Source: Kordia antarctica (GTDB lineage Bacteria > Bacteroidota > Bacteroidia > Flavobacteriales > Flavobacteriaceae). Taken from it: a stretch of DNA of 64,000 bases. Made by a program: the position numbers and the translations under genes. The notes below the pieces were generated by a model. The model was not told where the DNA came from. It worked only from the letters and a program-made list of their open reading frames with translations, and searched no databases. Positions within the stretch are counted from its first letter, which is position 1, and every line of letters starts with the position of its first letter. Below are positions 34,609 through 44,264 of the stretch, piece by piece. The stretch is taken from positions 3,439,501 through 3,503,500 of the forward strand of contig NZ_CP019288.1 in assembly GCF_009901525.1 (NCBI RefSeq), read 5' to 3'.

Positions 34609-35706
34609 TTAATCGCATTCAGTGGTTAATCCATCAATCCATTCCCCAATAAGATTGACAGCTTCTTCGTGAATAATAGTTCGTCCAAGTAAAGGCATTC
34701 TAAATTCTTCAGCTGTTGTATTGATTCTATAATACATCACTGAGCGTTCTTTTAAGGAAGGTGTTACAATATTTACCATTCCAACAATTTCTGTGTCAGG
34801 ATCTACACACACACCTAAGTTTGTTTCGTCAGCAGATTCATCAAACGCAAAACGCACAGGTCTGTAATCACAATGTGATAATTCTGAATGACAGTGTGCA
34901 CAATTGATATCAATATATGAGCGAACGCGTAAGTCAATTGGTTGCGTTTGGTCACTCCACTTTACAACAGTATTAATCGTTGTTGGTAAGTTATCTTCTA
35001 AATAGCCTTCCGCAATAAGCTTTTCTAACTGATTTTGAGAACCATCTGTGTACCCGAATAAACTATTTAAGTTTTGTGGTTTTACACCAATAGGAACAGA
35101 GTTTGTACCTTGTTTGTGACAAGTAAAGCATTCCACACTGGAAGGAATTCTGTAGTTTGTGCTTTTTGCAACGCCATTTTCCAGAAAGTCTACATTTGTA
35201 AATGAACCTTCCAAACTAAAAGTAGCTTCGGTTTGATCGTCATTCCAGATATAATCAGCAAAATACCAATCGTCTGCTTTTCTTAGCATTAAGCGAGTTT
35301 CAATAATACGCGTATTGTTAGCAGGTTGTACATTGTTGTAATAAAATGTTTTGATCAAGATTGTTCCCACGGGAAAATCTATAAGTTCATTATCAGCTGC
35401 ATACGTTGCTTGCACATCGCTTGGCATCCAAACAAAGCGTTTCTTTTTGGCGTAGTCTGTAAATAGTCCTGAAATTGGCTCGTACGGAATAACGCCTAAT
35501 ACAGGTTCTTGCTCTTTCATATCACCTTCAAAAAAGTTGTATTCTGAAAGTGTGTCAAAAGGAAAAGCGTCCATATCTAATACAACTGGCGACATAGGAA
35601 TTGGCACATAATCGTCATCAACAGCGGTATCGGTATCATCAGCACAAGAAAAAAGTGTAGCAAAAAGTAGTGCTACACTAGCAATTTTAAGTAGGTTTTT
35701 GAACAT
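34609..35706 (-). CDS. Diheme c-type cytochrome-like lipoprotein, copy B
   Basis: A 365-residue paralogue of the protein at 30028-31125. The lipobox (LFSC, Cys21) and both heme motifs, CFTCH at about 193 and CAHCH at about 269, are retained. The signal peptide and the first 10 mature residues are the least conserved part, while the C-terminal half is nearly identical. Upstream, the -7 box of copy A is replaced by an A/T run, so expression may differ. It leads the copy B operon. Confidence 0.82.
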   Translation of the reverse strand: MFKNLLKIASVALLFATLFSCADDTDTAVDDDYVPIPMSPVVLDMDAFPFDTLSEYNFFEGDMKEQEPVLGVIPYEPISGLFTDYAKKKRFVWMPSDVQATYAADNELIDFPVGTILIKTFYYNNVQPANNTRIIETRLMLRKADDWYFADYIWNDDQTEATFSLEGSFTNVDFLENGVAKSTNYRIPSSVECFTCHKQGTNSVPIGVKPQNLNSLFGYTDGSQNQLEKLIAEGYLEDNLPTTINTVVKWSDQTQPIDLRVRSYIDINCAHCHSELSHCDYRPVRFAFDESADETNLGVCVDPDTEIVGMVNIVTPSLKERSVMYYRINTTAEEFRMPLLGRTIIHEEAVNLIGEWIDGLTTECD

Positions 35707-35923
35707 GGTTTTAATTAATTAAAGCATCTAATATAACAAAAAAATAAACGGTTAGTTTGATTTTTAGTGGATTACTTTTTATATAGAACAACTCAATCTA
35801 TTTTTTCCCTATCTTTTGGTGGGTTTTGAGGTAGTATTTTGATTGTAGTAGTTTTATTAATTAGCAATAAATTTTGAACTACACCTTTCATTGTTATACC
35901 TTTAAGAGATTGAAAGTGATCTC

Positions 35924-36203
35924 ATGGAAGAAGATAAAGCAAGTTATGAAGCACTTGAACAGGAAAACAAAGAACTTAAAGAAAAATTAGACAATATAGA
36001 AAAGTTTAAGGAGTTTCAAAGAAAAGCTGCCAAGTGGACACTTCGAAAAGGCGCTGGTGTTTTTTTGGGAAAAGGGTTGAAAGATGCAATCAAGCAAACT
36101 TTTACAGAGTTTAACACGAACAGGTATATATTATTATACTGATAATGGAGTTGTTAAGGAATATGAAAACTTTAAAAAACCAATTAATCTAGTTAAAAAC
36201 TAA
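35924..36203 (+). pseudogene. Small coiled-coil protein gene with an apparent frameshift
   Basis: The ATG frame gives 72 residues: an acidic coiled coil (ALEQENKELKEKLDNIEKF), then a basic region with GAGVFLGKGLKDAIKQTFTEF, ending oddly in NTNRYILLY. A +1 shift around 36115-36120 opens a frame that continues sensibly as TGIYYYTDNGVVKEYENF and stops at 36203, giving about 98 residues in total. The shifted part is low in hydrophobic runs and coding-like. Either the gene is broken, or there is a sequencing error or programmed shift. The true frame would overlap the end of the convergent ABC gene by 15 bases. No family recognised. Confidence 0.5.
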
Positions 36204-37142
36204 CTCCAACCCAACTTCAACACCAATTTCCAACACACATAAACTCTCAAAAAACACCTCAATTCCTCCATACCTTGCAACAACTAAATACTGACTTCCT
36301 TTAAAATAACTTTGTTGTACTATTACTTTGAAATCAAAAGTTTCGTTTACTTTTAATTGATGTGGATAAATCAGAACAGTTTCTTGTGAAGTTTTTATAC
36401 TTGGAAACAAATTCGCTGGCAATTCATTGACTTCACCAAAAAGTGACGCAATATATTTATTGGTAGGATTCTCGTATAAATCTTTAGGTGCGCTTTGCGC
36501 TATGAGTTTTCCTTGTTTTAACACAAGTGTCATATCTGCAAAGGAAAGCGCGTCTGTGCTATCGTGTGTAGCAACGATACAAGTAATGTGCTGCTTTTTG
36601 AGATATGCAAAGAGGTTTCTACGAAGCTTGTTTTTTCGGAAATTATCTATGTGACTGAAAGGTTCATCTAACAATAAAACTTCAGGTTCACGCGCAACTG
36701 CTTTTGCCAATGCGACACGTTGTTGTTGTCCGCCACTGAGTAATTTTGCTTTTACATTCGCGAATGCGGACATTTCAACCATTTCTAGCAATTCCGAAAT
36801 GCGTGCTTTTTTTTCTTCAGGATAGAAATTGGACAAATAACTTCCAACGTTTTCCGCAACCGTAATATATGGCATTAAATCAAAATCTTGCGCTAAGTAT
36901 TTCATCTTTTCATGTCCTGGAACGAGATGATAACTTGGCCCTAAAACTTGTTTTTCTTTCCAGAGAATTTCTCCTGCATTCAAATCATATAAACCGTAGA
37001 TAAGTTTTAATAAGGTACTTTTTCCGCAACCGCTTTCGCCAATAATTGACACATGTGTTCCTTCGGGAATTTTAAAAGAAATATCCTTTAGAATCGGTGT
37101 GTTTTTAAGATAGGAAAAAGAAACGTTTTGGGCGTGAAGCAT
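36189..37142 (-). CDS. ABC transporter ATP-binding protein
   Basis: I take ATG 37142 as the start (317 residues); a longer frame to 37247 runs into intergenic repeat DNA and has no ABC similarity. From the start: a beta strand NVSFSYLKNTPILKDISF, Walker A GESGCGKST near residue 40, the Q-loop AQDFDLMPYITVAENV near residue 85, signature LSGGQQQRVALAKAVA near residue 135, Walker B VLLLDEPFSHID near residue 160 and the H-loop VATHDSTDALSFAD near residue 195. About 90 further residues form a beta-rich TOBE-like tail, as in sulfate/molybdate/spermidine-type importers. No permease gene is adjacent. Confidence 0.88.
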   Translation of the reverse strand: MLHAQNVSFSYLKNTPILKDISFKIPEGTHVSIIGESGCGKSTLLKLIYGLYDLNAGEILWKEKQVLGPSYHLVPGHEKMKYLAQDFDLMPYITVAENVGSYLSNFYPEEKKARISELLEMVEMSAFANVKAKLLSGGQQQRVALAKAVAREPEVLLLDEPFSHIDNFRKNKLRRNLFAYLKKQHITCIVATHDSTDALSFADMTLVLKQGKLIAQSAPKDLYENPTNKYIASLFGEVNELPANLFPSIKTSQETVLIYPHQLKVNETFDFKVIVQQSYFKGSQYLVVARYGGIEVFFESLCVLEIGVEVGLELVFN

Positions 37143-37280
37143 AGTGAATTGTTGAGGTGCAAAAATAGGGAGATTGTGGTAGAAAAGATGATTGAGTAGT
37201 TGAAAAGTTAAGAATTTTTCTTCGTCATGCTGAACTTGATTCAGCATCTCACAAGAGAAGATTACGATGATATCTTAAAG

Positions 37281-37334
37281 GAATCTCGATACAATTTTTC
37301 TCCATTTCATTTCGAAAAACCACTCGATTTGACG
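37281..37334. repeat. TCGAG-type palindromic repeat unit (isolated copy)
   Basis: ATCTCGATACAATTTTTC ... CACTCGATTTGACG is the reverse form of the palindrome clustered at 53.4-54.5 kb. It lies in the ABC/prolyl-oligopeptidase gap, which also contains an ATTCCTGCCTACGCAGGAAT hairpin at 37375-37394. Confidence 0.7.
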
Positions 37335-37393
37335 TTTGAGAACTAAACTGATGTATTCGTGGCAATTTTTAAATTCCTGCCTACGCAGGAATG

Positions 37394-37430
37394 AAAAACC
37401 GCCAAACTGAATTTCAATTTGGTGGTTTTT
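37394..37430 (-). terminator. Terminator after the prolyl oligopeptidase gene
   Basis: Stem AAAAACCGCCAAA / TTTGGTGGTTTTT (one G-T pair), 94 bases beyond the stop codon, with T-runs on both strands. Confidence 0.75.
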
Positions 37431-37523
37431 GTAAATTTATTTTACCAGACTCCGTTCTTCAACGGAGTTAGTTCAACTTTCAATTTTGAATGCGCCTTTC
37501 GGGCTTTTCAAAATCGAGTTTCA

Positions 37524-39683
37524 CTAATCCTTAAATTTCTCTAAAACTGCTTTGTTTGGCAATTCCTTGAAGCCCATATTGTACAGCGTGAAACCGAACA
37601 TATCAGCATATTGCTCAATGGTTTTTGTAATTGGCGTTCCTGCGCCGTGACCTGCATCTGTCTCAATACGAATTAACGTAGGATTGTTTCCTGATTGTTT
37701 TGCTTGCAATTCGGCAGCAAATTTAAAACTGTGCGCTGGCACAACTCTGTCGTCATGATCGCCCGTAGTTACCATTGTCGCAGGATATGAAACACCAGCT
37801 TTTACATTGTGCACTGGCGAATATCCTTTTAGATATTCAAACATTTCTTTGCTATCTTCGGCAGTTCCGTAATCGTACGCCCAACCTGCGCCCGCAGTAA
37901 ATGTGTGGTAACGTAACATGTCTAAAACGCCAACTGCTGGCAACGCAACTTTCATTAAATCTGGGCGTTGCGTCATGGTTGCACCAACTAACAATCCGCC
38001 GTTGGATCCACCACGAATGGCTAAAAAGTCACTTGAAGTATATTTCTTTTCGATTAGATATTCCGCTGCAGCGATAAAATCATCAAATACATTTTGCTTT
38101 AACATTTTTGTTCCAGCATCGTGCCATTTTTTACCGTATTCGCCGCCGCCACGTAAATTTGGCACTGCGTAAATTCCGCCTTGTTCCATCCAAACAACGT
38201 TGGCAACACTAAAAGATGGTGTTAATGAAATGTTGAAACCTCCATAACCATACAGAATTGTTGGATTCTTTCCGTCCATTTTCAATCCTTTTTTGTGTGT
38301 AATAATCATTGGAACTTTTGTGCCATCTTTTGACGTATAAAATACCTGATTGCTTTCATATTCATCTGGATCAAAGTCAATGCCTGGTTTTCTGAATACT
38401 TTAGAAGTTCCATCTTTCGGATTGTACGTATAGGTTGTTCCTGGAGTTTTATAGTTTGAGAACGAATAATACAATATTTCATCTTCTTTTTCGCCACCAA
38501 ATCCGCCAGCGCTTCCAACGCCTGGCAATTTGACTTCACGCACTAATTTTCCATCGTAATCATATTGTAATACTTTAGAAACTGCATTTACCATATATTC
38601 TGCAAATATATAGCCTGAACCAGTTGATGGACTTAATACATTTTCAGTTTCTGGAATGAAATCTACCCAGTTTTCAGGAGCAGGATTTGACGCATCAACA
38701 GTTACTATTTTTTGGTTTGGCGCGTTCCTGTTAGTCATGATATACAATTTTGAACCTACATTTTCTATTACTCTTGAATCTGAATCTGTAGTGTTTAAAA
38801 TTGTTATTATTTTACTATTTGGTTTTGTCAAATCTTTCATGAATAACCTATTTCCCGACGTAGAGACTGCTCCATTAATAAATAAATAGTTTCCGTCTTC
38901 AGTAACTCCGCCACCAATATATCGATGTTTTTCTGCCGCTGTTCCGCCAAAAATTACTTTATCTTCTTTTTGAGAAGTTCCTAATTTATGATAGTATAAT
39001 TTATGTTGATCTGTCTTTGCAGATAATTCACTTCCTTTAGGTTTGTCGTAGCTAGAATAGTAGAATCCGTCATTTTCTTTCCAAGAAATTCCTGAGAATT
39101 TGATGTCTACCAATGTATCTTCAACAATTTCTTTCGTTTCTACATCTTTAATAATTACTTTTCGCCAGTCGCTTCCGCCAATTGAGATTGGATAAGCAAC
39201 GATTTTTTTATCTTTTGAAAAGCTCAATCCGCCACCGAGCGAAATAGTGCCATCTTCTGAAAATTTATTAGGATCTAGAAAAACTTCAGGTTCTTCATCA
39301 CCTTTTTGTCTGTAAATGACAGATTGATTTTGCAATCCGTCATTTTTAGAGAAATAGCTAAATTCACCTTCTTTTTTAGGCGCACTAATTTTTTCATAAT
39401 TCATTAATTGAGTATATCGTTTTTTTAACGCTTCGCGGAATGGAATACTGTCTAAATATTCGAAGGTAGTTTTATTTTGTTCTTCTACCCAAGCTTCTGT
39501 TTCTGGCGAACGATCATCTTCAAGCCAACGATACGGATCTTTTACTTCAGTACCAAACAAGGTATCTATTACTTCTTTTTGTTGCGTTTCTGGGTATGTC
39601 ACTACTATTTCTTTTTTTTCGGGTTCTTTCTCGCAAGAGAAGAAAAACACTGCGAGACAACTAATTTTTAACAACTGTTTCAT
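37524..39683 (-). CDS. Prolyl oligopeptidase family serine peptidase (lipoprotein)
   Basis: A 719-residue peptidase that cleaves short peptides after proline. A lipoprotein signal (FFSC, Cys17) directs it out of the cytoplasm. The mature N-terminal segment starts with the S9A pattern [22 protein letters not shown] (part: [13 protein letters not shown], residue 51 on). A seven-bladed propeller follows (about 110-430), then the alpha/beta-hydrolase domain with the nucleophile in [13 protein letters not shown] near residue 560, Asp in [13 protein letters not shown] near 645 and His in [10 protein letters not shown] near 680. Monocistronic between two terminators. Confidence 0.93.
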   Translation of the reverse strand: MKQLLKISCLAVFFFSCEKEPEKKEIVVTYPETQQKEVIDTLFGTEVKDPYRWLEDDRSPETEAWVEEQNKTTFEYLDSIPFREALKKRYTQLMNYEKISAPKKEGEFSYFSKNDGLQNQSVIYRQKGDEEPEVFLDPNKFSEDGTISLGGGLSFSKDKKIVAYPISIGGSDWRKVIIKDVETKEIVEDTLVDIKFSGISWKENDGFYYSSYDKPKGSELSAKTDQHKLYYHKLGTSQKEDKVIFGGTAAEKHRYIGGGVTEDGNYLFINGAVSTSGNRLFMKDLTKPNSKIITILNTTDSDSRVIENVGSKLYIMTNRNAPNQKIVTVDASNPAPENWVDFIPETENVLSPSTGSGYIFAEYMVNAVSKVLQYDYDGKLVREVKLPGVGSAGGFGGEKEDEILYYSFSNYKTPGTTYTYNPKDGTSKVFRKPGIDFDPDEYESNQVFYTSKDGTKVPMIITHKKGLKMDGKNPTILYGYGGFNISLTPSFSVANVVWMEQGGIYAVPNLRGGGEYGKKWHDAGTKMLKQNVFDDFIAAAEYLIEKKYTSSDFLAIRGGSNGGLLVGATMTQRPDLMKVALPAVGVLDMLRYHTFTAGAGWAYDYGTAEDSKEMFEYLKGYSPVHNVKAGVSYPATMVTTGDHDDRVVPAHSFKFAAELQAKQSGNNPTLIRIETDAGHGAGTPITKTIEQYADMFGFTLYNMGFKELPNKAVLEKFKD

Positions 39684-39810
39684 CTTTTTATATTTTATTG
39701 TTTTTGTCTGATAGAATTTGCATACGAATCATTTCAGTTAGTATTGAAATTTCTATTTATGCTCATTTCAAAAAACACAGGATTGGTTTTAGTTCAAATT
39801 TAATCTAAAA

Positions 39811-39842
39811 AAAACCACTTCAAAACAATTAGAAGTGGTTTT
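39811..39842 (-). terminator. Terminator after the DoxX-like gene
   Basis: Stem AAAACCACTTC / GAAGTGGTTTT with a 10-base loop; a T-run follows on the minus strand. Confidence 0.85.
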
Positions 39843-39922
39843 AACATATTGGAGTCGTTTTTTATAGCTTTTCAACGTACAATTTTGAGTTCGTTTTTTA
39901 GATTTCTCAAAATGGAGTTTCA

Positions 39923-40306
39923 CTAATAAAACAAGGGTTTAAATTGTGGCCAATGTTTGTAAATTAAGATTCCGTTTAGAAGTGCAACAATAAATGCACC
40001 AATCATTCCGCCAGATAAATCTAGGAAAATGTGAAACAGTAAAATATTTACAGATATCGGCGCAAGTAAGATTAACGCAAAAGGCACCCATTTTTTTAGA
40101 ACGAGTAAGATTCCAATGTAAACTTCTAGCGCGCCAACTACAGGAAGAATGTACCCTATGGTACTAAACGATTCTGTAAATGTAGACATTTTTAACGCTG
40201 GCATAAAACCAGTTCCATTGAAAATCATGAGGAGCTTATTAGCACCAAACACGATGAGAATTATTCCTAATACAAAACGGATAATTTTGGTAAAGTTAGA
40301 ATTCAT
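39923..40306 (-). CDS. DoxX-like integral membrane protein
   Basis: A 127-residue protein with four predicted membrane helices (around residues 8-25, 47-68, 72-93 and 98-118). The first helix, IIRFVLGIILIVFGANKL, and the YILPVVGALEVYIGILLVL segment are typical of the DoxX/SURF4-like fold. Function of this group is not settled; some members take part in redox or quinone-linked membrane processes. It stands alone with its own terminator 81 bases downstream. Confidence 0.75.
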   Translation of the reverse strand: MNSNFTKIIRFVLGIILIVFGANKLLMIFNGTGFMPALKMSTFTESFSTIGYILPVVGALEVYIGILLVLKKWVPFALILLAPISVNILLFHIFLDLSGGMIGAFIVALLNGILIYKHWPQFKPLFY

Positions 40307-40487
40307 ATTGCGAGACTTTTGGTTAGTGTACTCTTAAATATATGAAAAAGATGTTGACTTTACTAACTATTTCGTTGATCGTCAGGATAATTACTTTGTA
40401 ATAAGAAACTGATTAATAGTATTTTGAAGTAGAAAGGCACTTCGACTTCGCTCAGTGCCCGTTATTTTATGTTTTATTTTATTTAGA

Positions 40488-41477
40488 TTACACTAAGTTG
40501 TTGTCTACTAAATATTGTGCAATTTGAACTGTATTTGTTGCGGCACCTTTTCGTAAGTTATCGGCAACAATCCACATATTTAAACTATTTGGTTGCGAAC
40601 CGTCACGGCGAATTCGTCCCACAAATACTTCATCTTTTCCTTCTGCGTAAATTGGCATTGGATATACGTTTACATCAGGATTGTCTTGTACAATGATTCC
40701 TGGCGATTCGTGCAATAGTTTACGAACTTCAGCAACATCAAAATCGTTTTCAAATTCAACATTTACACTTTCAGAATGTCCGCCAACTACAGGAATCCGA
40801 ATGGCAGTTGCCGTAATAGCAATTGTATTATCGCTTAGAATTTTCTGTGTTTCACGTACCAATTTCATTTCTTCTTTAGTATATCCGTTTTCTTCAAATA
40901 CATCACAATGTGGCAATGCATTTCTATGAATTGGATACGGATATGCCATTTCGCCTTTTTCGCCAGCATATTCGTTTTCTAGCTGTCTCACTGCTTTTAC
41001 GCCAGTTCCTGTGATAGATTGATAGGTAGAAACTACAATCCGTTTTATTTTATATTTTTTGTGTAATGGCGCTAAAGCCACGACCATTTGAATTGTAGAA
41101 CAGTTAGGATTTGCAATGATTTTATCGGTTGCAGTCAATTCGTTTGCGTTGATTTCTGGGACAATTAATTTTTTGGAATGATCCATTCGCCAAGCAGATG
41201 AATTATCAATGACAGTCGTACCAACAGCTTCAAATTTTGGAGCCCATTCTAGCGACGTATTTCCGCCAGCAGAAAATAAAGCAATATCTGGTTTGGCGTC
41301 AATAGCATCTTGCATACTTACAATAGGATATGCTTTTCCTTGATACGTGATTTCTTTTCCAATAGATTTTTCAGAAGCTACTGGAATTAAGGTTGAAACG
41401 GGAAATTTTTGCTCTGCTAATACTTTTAACATTACAGTTCCTACCATTCCTGTTGCGCCAACGACTGCTATTTTCAT
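40488..41477 (-). CDS. asd: Aspartate-semialdehyde dehydrogenase
   Basis: Asd reduces beta-aspartyl phosphate to aspartate semialdehyde for lysine/diaminopimelate, methionine and threonine synthesis. The 329 residues contain the NADP loop GATGMVG at residues 8-14, the catalytic Cys126 in ANPNCSTIQ, the substrate-binding block around QLENEYAGEKGEMAYPYPIHRNALPH (part: YPYPIHRNALPHCD) and the base His in RIPVVGGHSESVNVEF near residue 233. The C-terminal WIVADNLRKGAATN is also standard. No operon partner is evident. Confidence 0.96.
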   Translation of the reverse strand: MKIAVVGATGMVGTVMLKVLAEQKFPVSTLIPVASEKSIGKEITYQGKAYPIVSMQDAIDAKPDIALFSAGGNTSLEWAPKFEAVGTTVIDNSSAWRMDHSKKLIVPEINANELTATDKIIANPNCSTIQMVVALAPLHKKYKIKRIVVSTYQSITGTGVKAVRQLENEYAGEKGEMAYPYPIHRNALPHCDVFEENGYTKEEMKLVRETQKILSDNTIAITATAIRIPVVGGHSESVNVEFENDFDVAEVRKLLHESPGIIVQDNPDVNVYPMPIYAEGKDEVFVGRIRRDGSQPNSLNMWIVADNLRKGAATNTVQIAQYLVDNNLV

Positions 41478-41896
41478 GTTTTTATTTTTAATATTTTTTA
41501 TCTGTCAGATAGAACATTCAGATACTCATTTTTTAGTGGAACTAAATTTTAGCAATAAATGTTTCATTTGTTTACTTATACCAATTATCACTTAAAATGC
41601 ACCTAATAACTTGTTTCTATTGCGCCCATACTTCGACTAGGCTCAGTACATGTATTTCAATATAAAATAAAACCGTAGCGATGCTATGCTTTTCTACTTC
41701 ATCTGGACACACTATAATTCAAATTATTTTAGGCTCCTTTTAAATAACAATTAGTATTACTTAGCAAAACTAGGAATAATTATAGCACGATTTATATAAA
41801 ACTTTAGAAATATCAAAAGTGCAACAAAAAGTTATATATAACACAAAAGTCACTCGTTTCGGAGTGACTTTTGATATATTATTTTATACAGAAAAA
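41478..41896. other. 419-base intergenic region between mscL and asd
   Basis: It contains the mscL terminator (41845-41872), a fragment CTTCGACTAGGCTCAGTAC (41632-41650) resembling one at 40441-40460 near the asd 3' end, and AT-rich promoter-like sequence. I find no gene or RNA in it. Confidence 0.45.
41845..41872 (-). terminator. Terminator after mscL
   Basis: Stem AAAAGTCACTC / GAGTGACTTTT with a 6-base loop, 24 bases after the mscL stop. Confidence 0.9.
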
Positions 41897-42313
41897 TTAA
41901 GCTTGTTTTTTCAATAAATCTCTAATATCTGCTAATAATTCTTCTTGTGTTGGTCCAGGAGGCGGAGCTGGAGCAGGAACTTCTTCTTTCTTTTTTGTTT
42001 TATTATATGCTTTTATAATCATGAACATTACAAATCCTACAATGATTAAGTTTACAATGGTGTTTATCCAACTTCCCCACATAATTGCATTTTCGGGCGT
42101 AATTACTTTTCCTGTTGCATCCACAACAGCATCAGATAAAATAATCTTTTTATCTGCAAAGTCAGTTCCACCTGTAAAATATCCTACGCAAGGCATTACA
42201 ATATTGCTTACAAATCCTTTTACAACGGCGCCAATTGCACCAGCCATAATAACAGCAACTGCTAAATCAACGACATTTCCTGTCATGATAAAACTTTTAA
42301 ATTCTTTGAACAT
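41897..42313 (-). CDS. mscL: Large-conductance mechanosensitive channel
   Basis: MscL opens under membrane tension to release solutes in osmotic downshock. The 138-residue protein starts FKEFKSFIMTGNVVDLAVAVIMAGAIGAVVKGFV (part: GNVVDLAVAVIMAGAIG, residues 13-29), the amphipathic N-terminal helix and pore-lining TM1. A periplasmic loop with a short Thr/Asp-rich insert follows, then TM2 (about residues 80-105) and a charged, Pro-rich tail ending in a Leu-rich cytoplasmic helix (EELLADIRDLLKKQ). Length is typical. Monocistronic. Confidence 0.97.
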   Translation of the reverse strand: MFKEFKSFIMTGNVVDLAVAVIMAGAIGAVVKGFVSNIVMPCVGYFTGGTDFADKKIILSDAVVDATGKVITPENAIMWGSWINTIVNLIIVGFVMFMIIKAYNKTKKKEEVPAPAPPPGPTQEELLADIRDLLKKQA

Positions 42314-42398
42314 ACTATTTATTATTAGTTAATAATTGAATGTAAATTAAGAAAAAATTAACAGTTTTTCAGACACTTACCCAGGGTATTTTATCAAA

Positions 42399-43508
42399 TT
42401 ACCGAAGAAACACACGTTTTATTCGTTGAGATACTGCTGTAAGCAATTCGTAAGAGATGGTATTTATCTTGGCAGCCAATTCTTCGGCACTTTGTCCTTC
42501 ACCAAAAATGATCACTTCATCGCCTTCATTGCATTTGATCTTGGTAACATTAACCATAATCATATCCATACACACATTTCCGATTATTGGCGCAAGTTTT
42601 CCGTTGATCACAACACTTCCAACACCATTTCCAAATTGTCTACTGATTCCGTCAGCATGACCAATTGGAATTGTTGCAGTTGTCGTGTTCTTTTTTGCTA
42701 CAAACGCACGATTGTATCCGACACTTTCGCCTTTTTCAATACGATGTATTTGTGAAATGACAGACTTTAACGAAGCTACAGGTTGCAATTTTTTGTCAAA
42801 CTTTGGATCATTTCCAAAACCATACAAACCAATTCCTGTACGAATCATATCAAAATGCGCTTCTGGATAGTTAAAAACGCCAGAAGTATTTGTCATGTGT
42901 AAGATAGGTTTGTAGTTCAATGCTTTTTCAAAAGATGTACAAATTTCTTTGAAGGTTGCGATTTGATTTTGGGTAAATTCTTTTTCATTCGCAGCTTCAG
43001 AAGCTACCATATGTGAAAATATAGAAGTTACTTTTATCTGTGAGAGCGTTTTGAGCTTTTGAAGTATGTAATCGGTATCCGTGTGAAAAAACCCTAAGCG
43101 ATTTAATCCGGTGTTGAATTTTAAATGTACAGGATACTCCTTTTTTCCTTGTATTGCCGCTTCTTTGGCAAACGCACTAAATATGCGATCGTTGTACAAA
43201 CTCGGTTCTAAATTGTACGCAATGGCGTGTTTCAGATTTACAATCTGCGGATGCAATACCAAAATAGGTGTCGTAATTCCTGCGGCTCGCAAATAAGCGC
43301 CTTCACGAATATACGCTACTGCAAAATAGTCTACTTGAAGTTCATCTTGTAAAAATTTGGCAACTTCAACAGCATCACTTCCATAGCCAAACGCTTTTAC
43401 AACGGCTAAAACTTTAGTTCCTGTTTTGGTTTTGGATTTTATAAATTCAAAGTTTTGTTGTAAGGCTTTGAAATTGATTTCTAGAACAGATTCTTGTATG
43501 TGTAACAT
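42399..43508 (-). CDS. alr: Alanine racemase
   Basis: A PLP enzyme that makes D-alanine for peptidoglycan. The 369 residues include the PLP lysine Lys38 in VLAVVKAFGYGSD, the HLKFNTGLNRLGF segment near residue 130, MIRTGIGLYG near residue 220, the second active-site region VGYNRAFVAKK near residue 260 and GNVCMDMIMVNVT near residue 315. It follows tdk by 8 bases, so the two are co-transcribed. Confidence 0.96.
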   Translation of the reverse strand: MLHIQESVLEINFKALQQNFEFIKSKTKTGTKVLAVVKAFGYGSDAVEVAKFLQDELQVDYFAVAYIREGAYLRAAGITTPILVLHPQIVNLKHAIAYNLEPSLYNDRIFSAFAKEAAIQGKKEYPVHLKFNTGLNRLGFFHTDTDYILQKLKTLSQIKVTSIFSHMVASEAANEKEFTQNQIATFKEICTSFEKALNYKPILHMTNTSGVFNYPEAHFDMIRTGIGLYGFGNDPKFDKKLQPVASLKSVISQIHRIEKGESVGYNRAFVAKKNTTTATIPIGHADGISRQFGNGVGSVVINGKLAPIIGNVCMDMIMVNVTKIKCNEGDEVIIFGEGQSAEELAAKINTISYELLTAVSQRIKRVFLR

Positions 43509-43516
43509 TATGGTAG

Positions 43517-44161
43517 TTAATTGTCAGATTGTTGTTTTGGAATGATTTCTTCCGCATCGTCAACTTCAATCTCTTTCACTGATTCTTTTAGCATTGCTTT
43601 GTAATAAGCAGCTCTACTTAGTGGCTCGTATTCGTCAGTTTCTCCTAGCAAGACTAAATCATCGCTTTGGGATTTTCTAAAACTGTATTGTGCTAAGTTT
43701 CCTGTTCGTGTGCAAACGGCATGTACTTTGGTAACATATTCGGCGGTAGCCATTAATGCGGGCATTGGCCCAAAAGGATTTCCTTTAAAATCCATATCAA
43801 GTCCTGCAACAATAACTCTGATTCCTTTGTTGGCTAAGTCATTACAAACGGAAATAATTCCATCGTCAAAAAACTGAGCTTCATCAATTCCAACAACATC
43901 ACAATCATGGGCTAATAAACGTATATTGGCGGCGGCGGGAACTGGTGTAGAGCGAATTTCATTTGCATCATGCGATACAACTTTTTCATCATCATATCGG
44001 ACATCAACAGAAGGTTTGAAGATTTCCACTTTTTGCTTGGCAAACTGTGCTCTTTTGAGTCTTCGGATCAATTCTTCGGTTTTTCCTGAGAACATTGAAC
44101 CGCAAATAACTTCAATCCAACCAAATTGTTCTTTCTGATTTACTGTATTTTCGAGAAACAT
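43517..44161 (-). CDS. tdk: Thymidine kinase
   Basis: Thymidine kinase salvages thymidine to dTMP. The 214-residue protein has the P-loop [10 protein letters not shown] at residues 21-30, the Walker B-like [13 protein letters not shown] near residue 90 with the catalytic Glu, and [14 protein letters not shown] near residue 145 with a possible Zn-ligand Cys. The usual second pair of zinc-binding Cys is not evident, as in other Bacteroidota forms. It heads the tdk-alr transcript and is divergent from the conserved hypothetical at 44265. Confidence 0.95.
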   Translation of the reverse strand: MFLENTVNQKEQFGWIEVICGSMFSGKTEELIRRLKRAQFAKQKVEIFKPSVDVRYDDEKVVSHDANEIRSTPVPAAANIRLLAHDCDVVGIDEAQFFDDGIISVCNDLANKGIRVIVAGLDMDFKGNPFGPMPALMATAEYVTKVHAVCTRTGNLAQYSFRKSQSDDLVLLGETDEYEPLSRAAYYKAMLKESVKEIEVDDAEEIIPKQQSDN

Positions 44162-44264
44162 TTTGTAATTTTCAAGTCGAAAACGAATTTATACTCGTTT
44201 TTGTAAAGGTGGAACAAATTTATTAAAAAACCAAAGGTTATACAACGACATTAGTTTAAATATT

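Larger units (their letters stand above)
31335..35830. repeat. Tandem duplication, copy B
   Basis: Second copy of the 4.57-kb unit, in direct orientation. Both genes remain intact. Identity is patchy: the fibronectin, UnbV and sorting regions are almost identical to copy A, whereas parts of the linker and propeller differ more. Confidence 0.85.

Noticed and set aside
37143-37247. 35-codon N-terminal extension of the ABC ATPase
   Set aside because: It encodes a repeat-derived sequence (MLNQVQHDEE) and the ABC fold starts normally at 37142.
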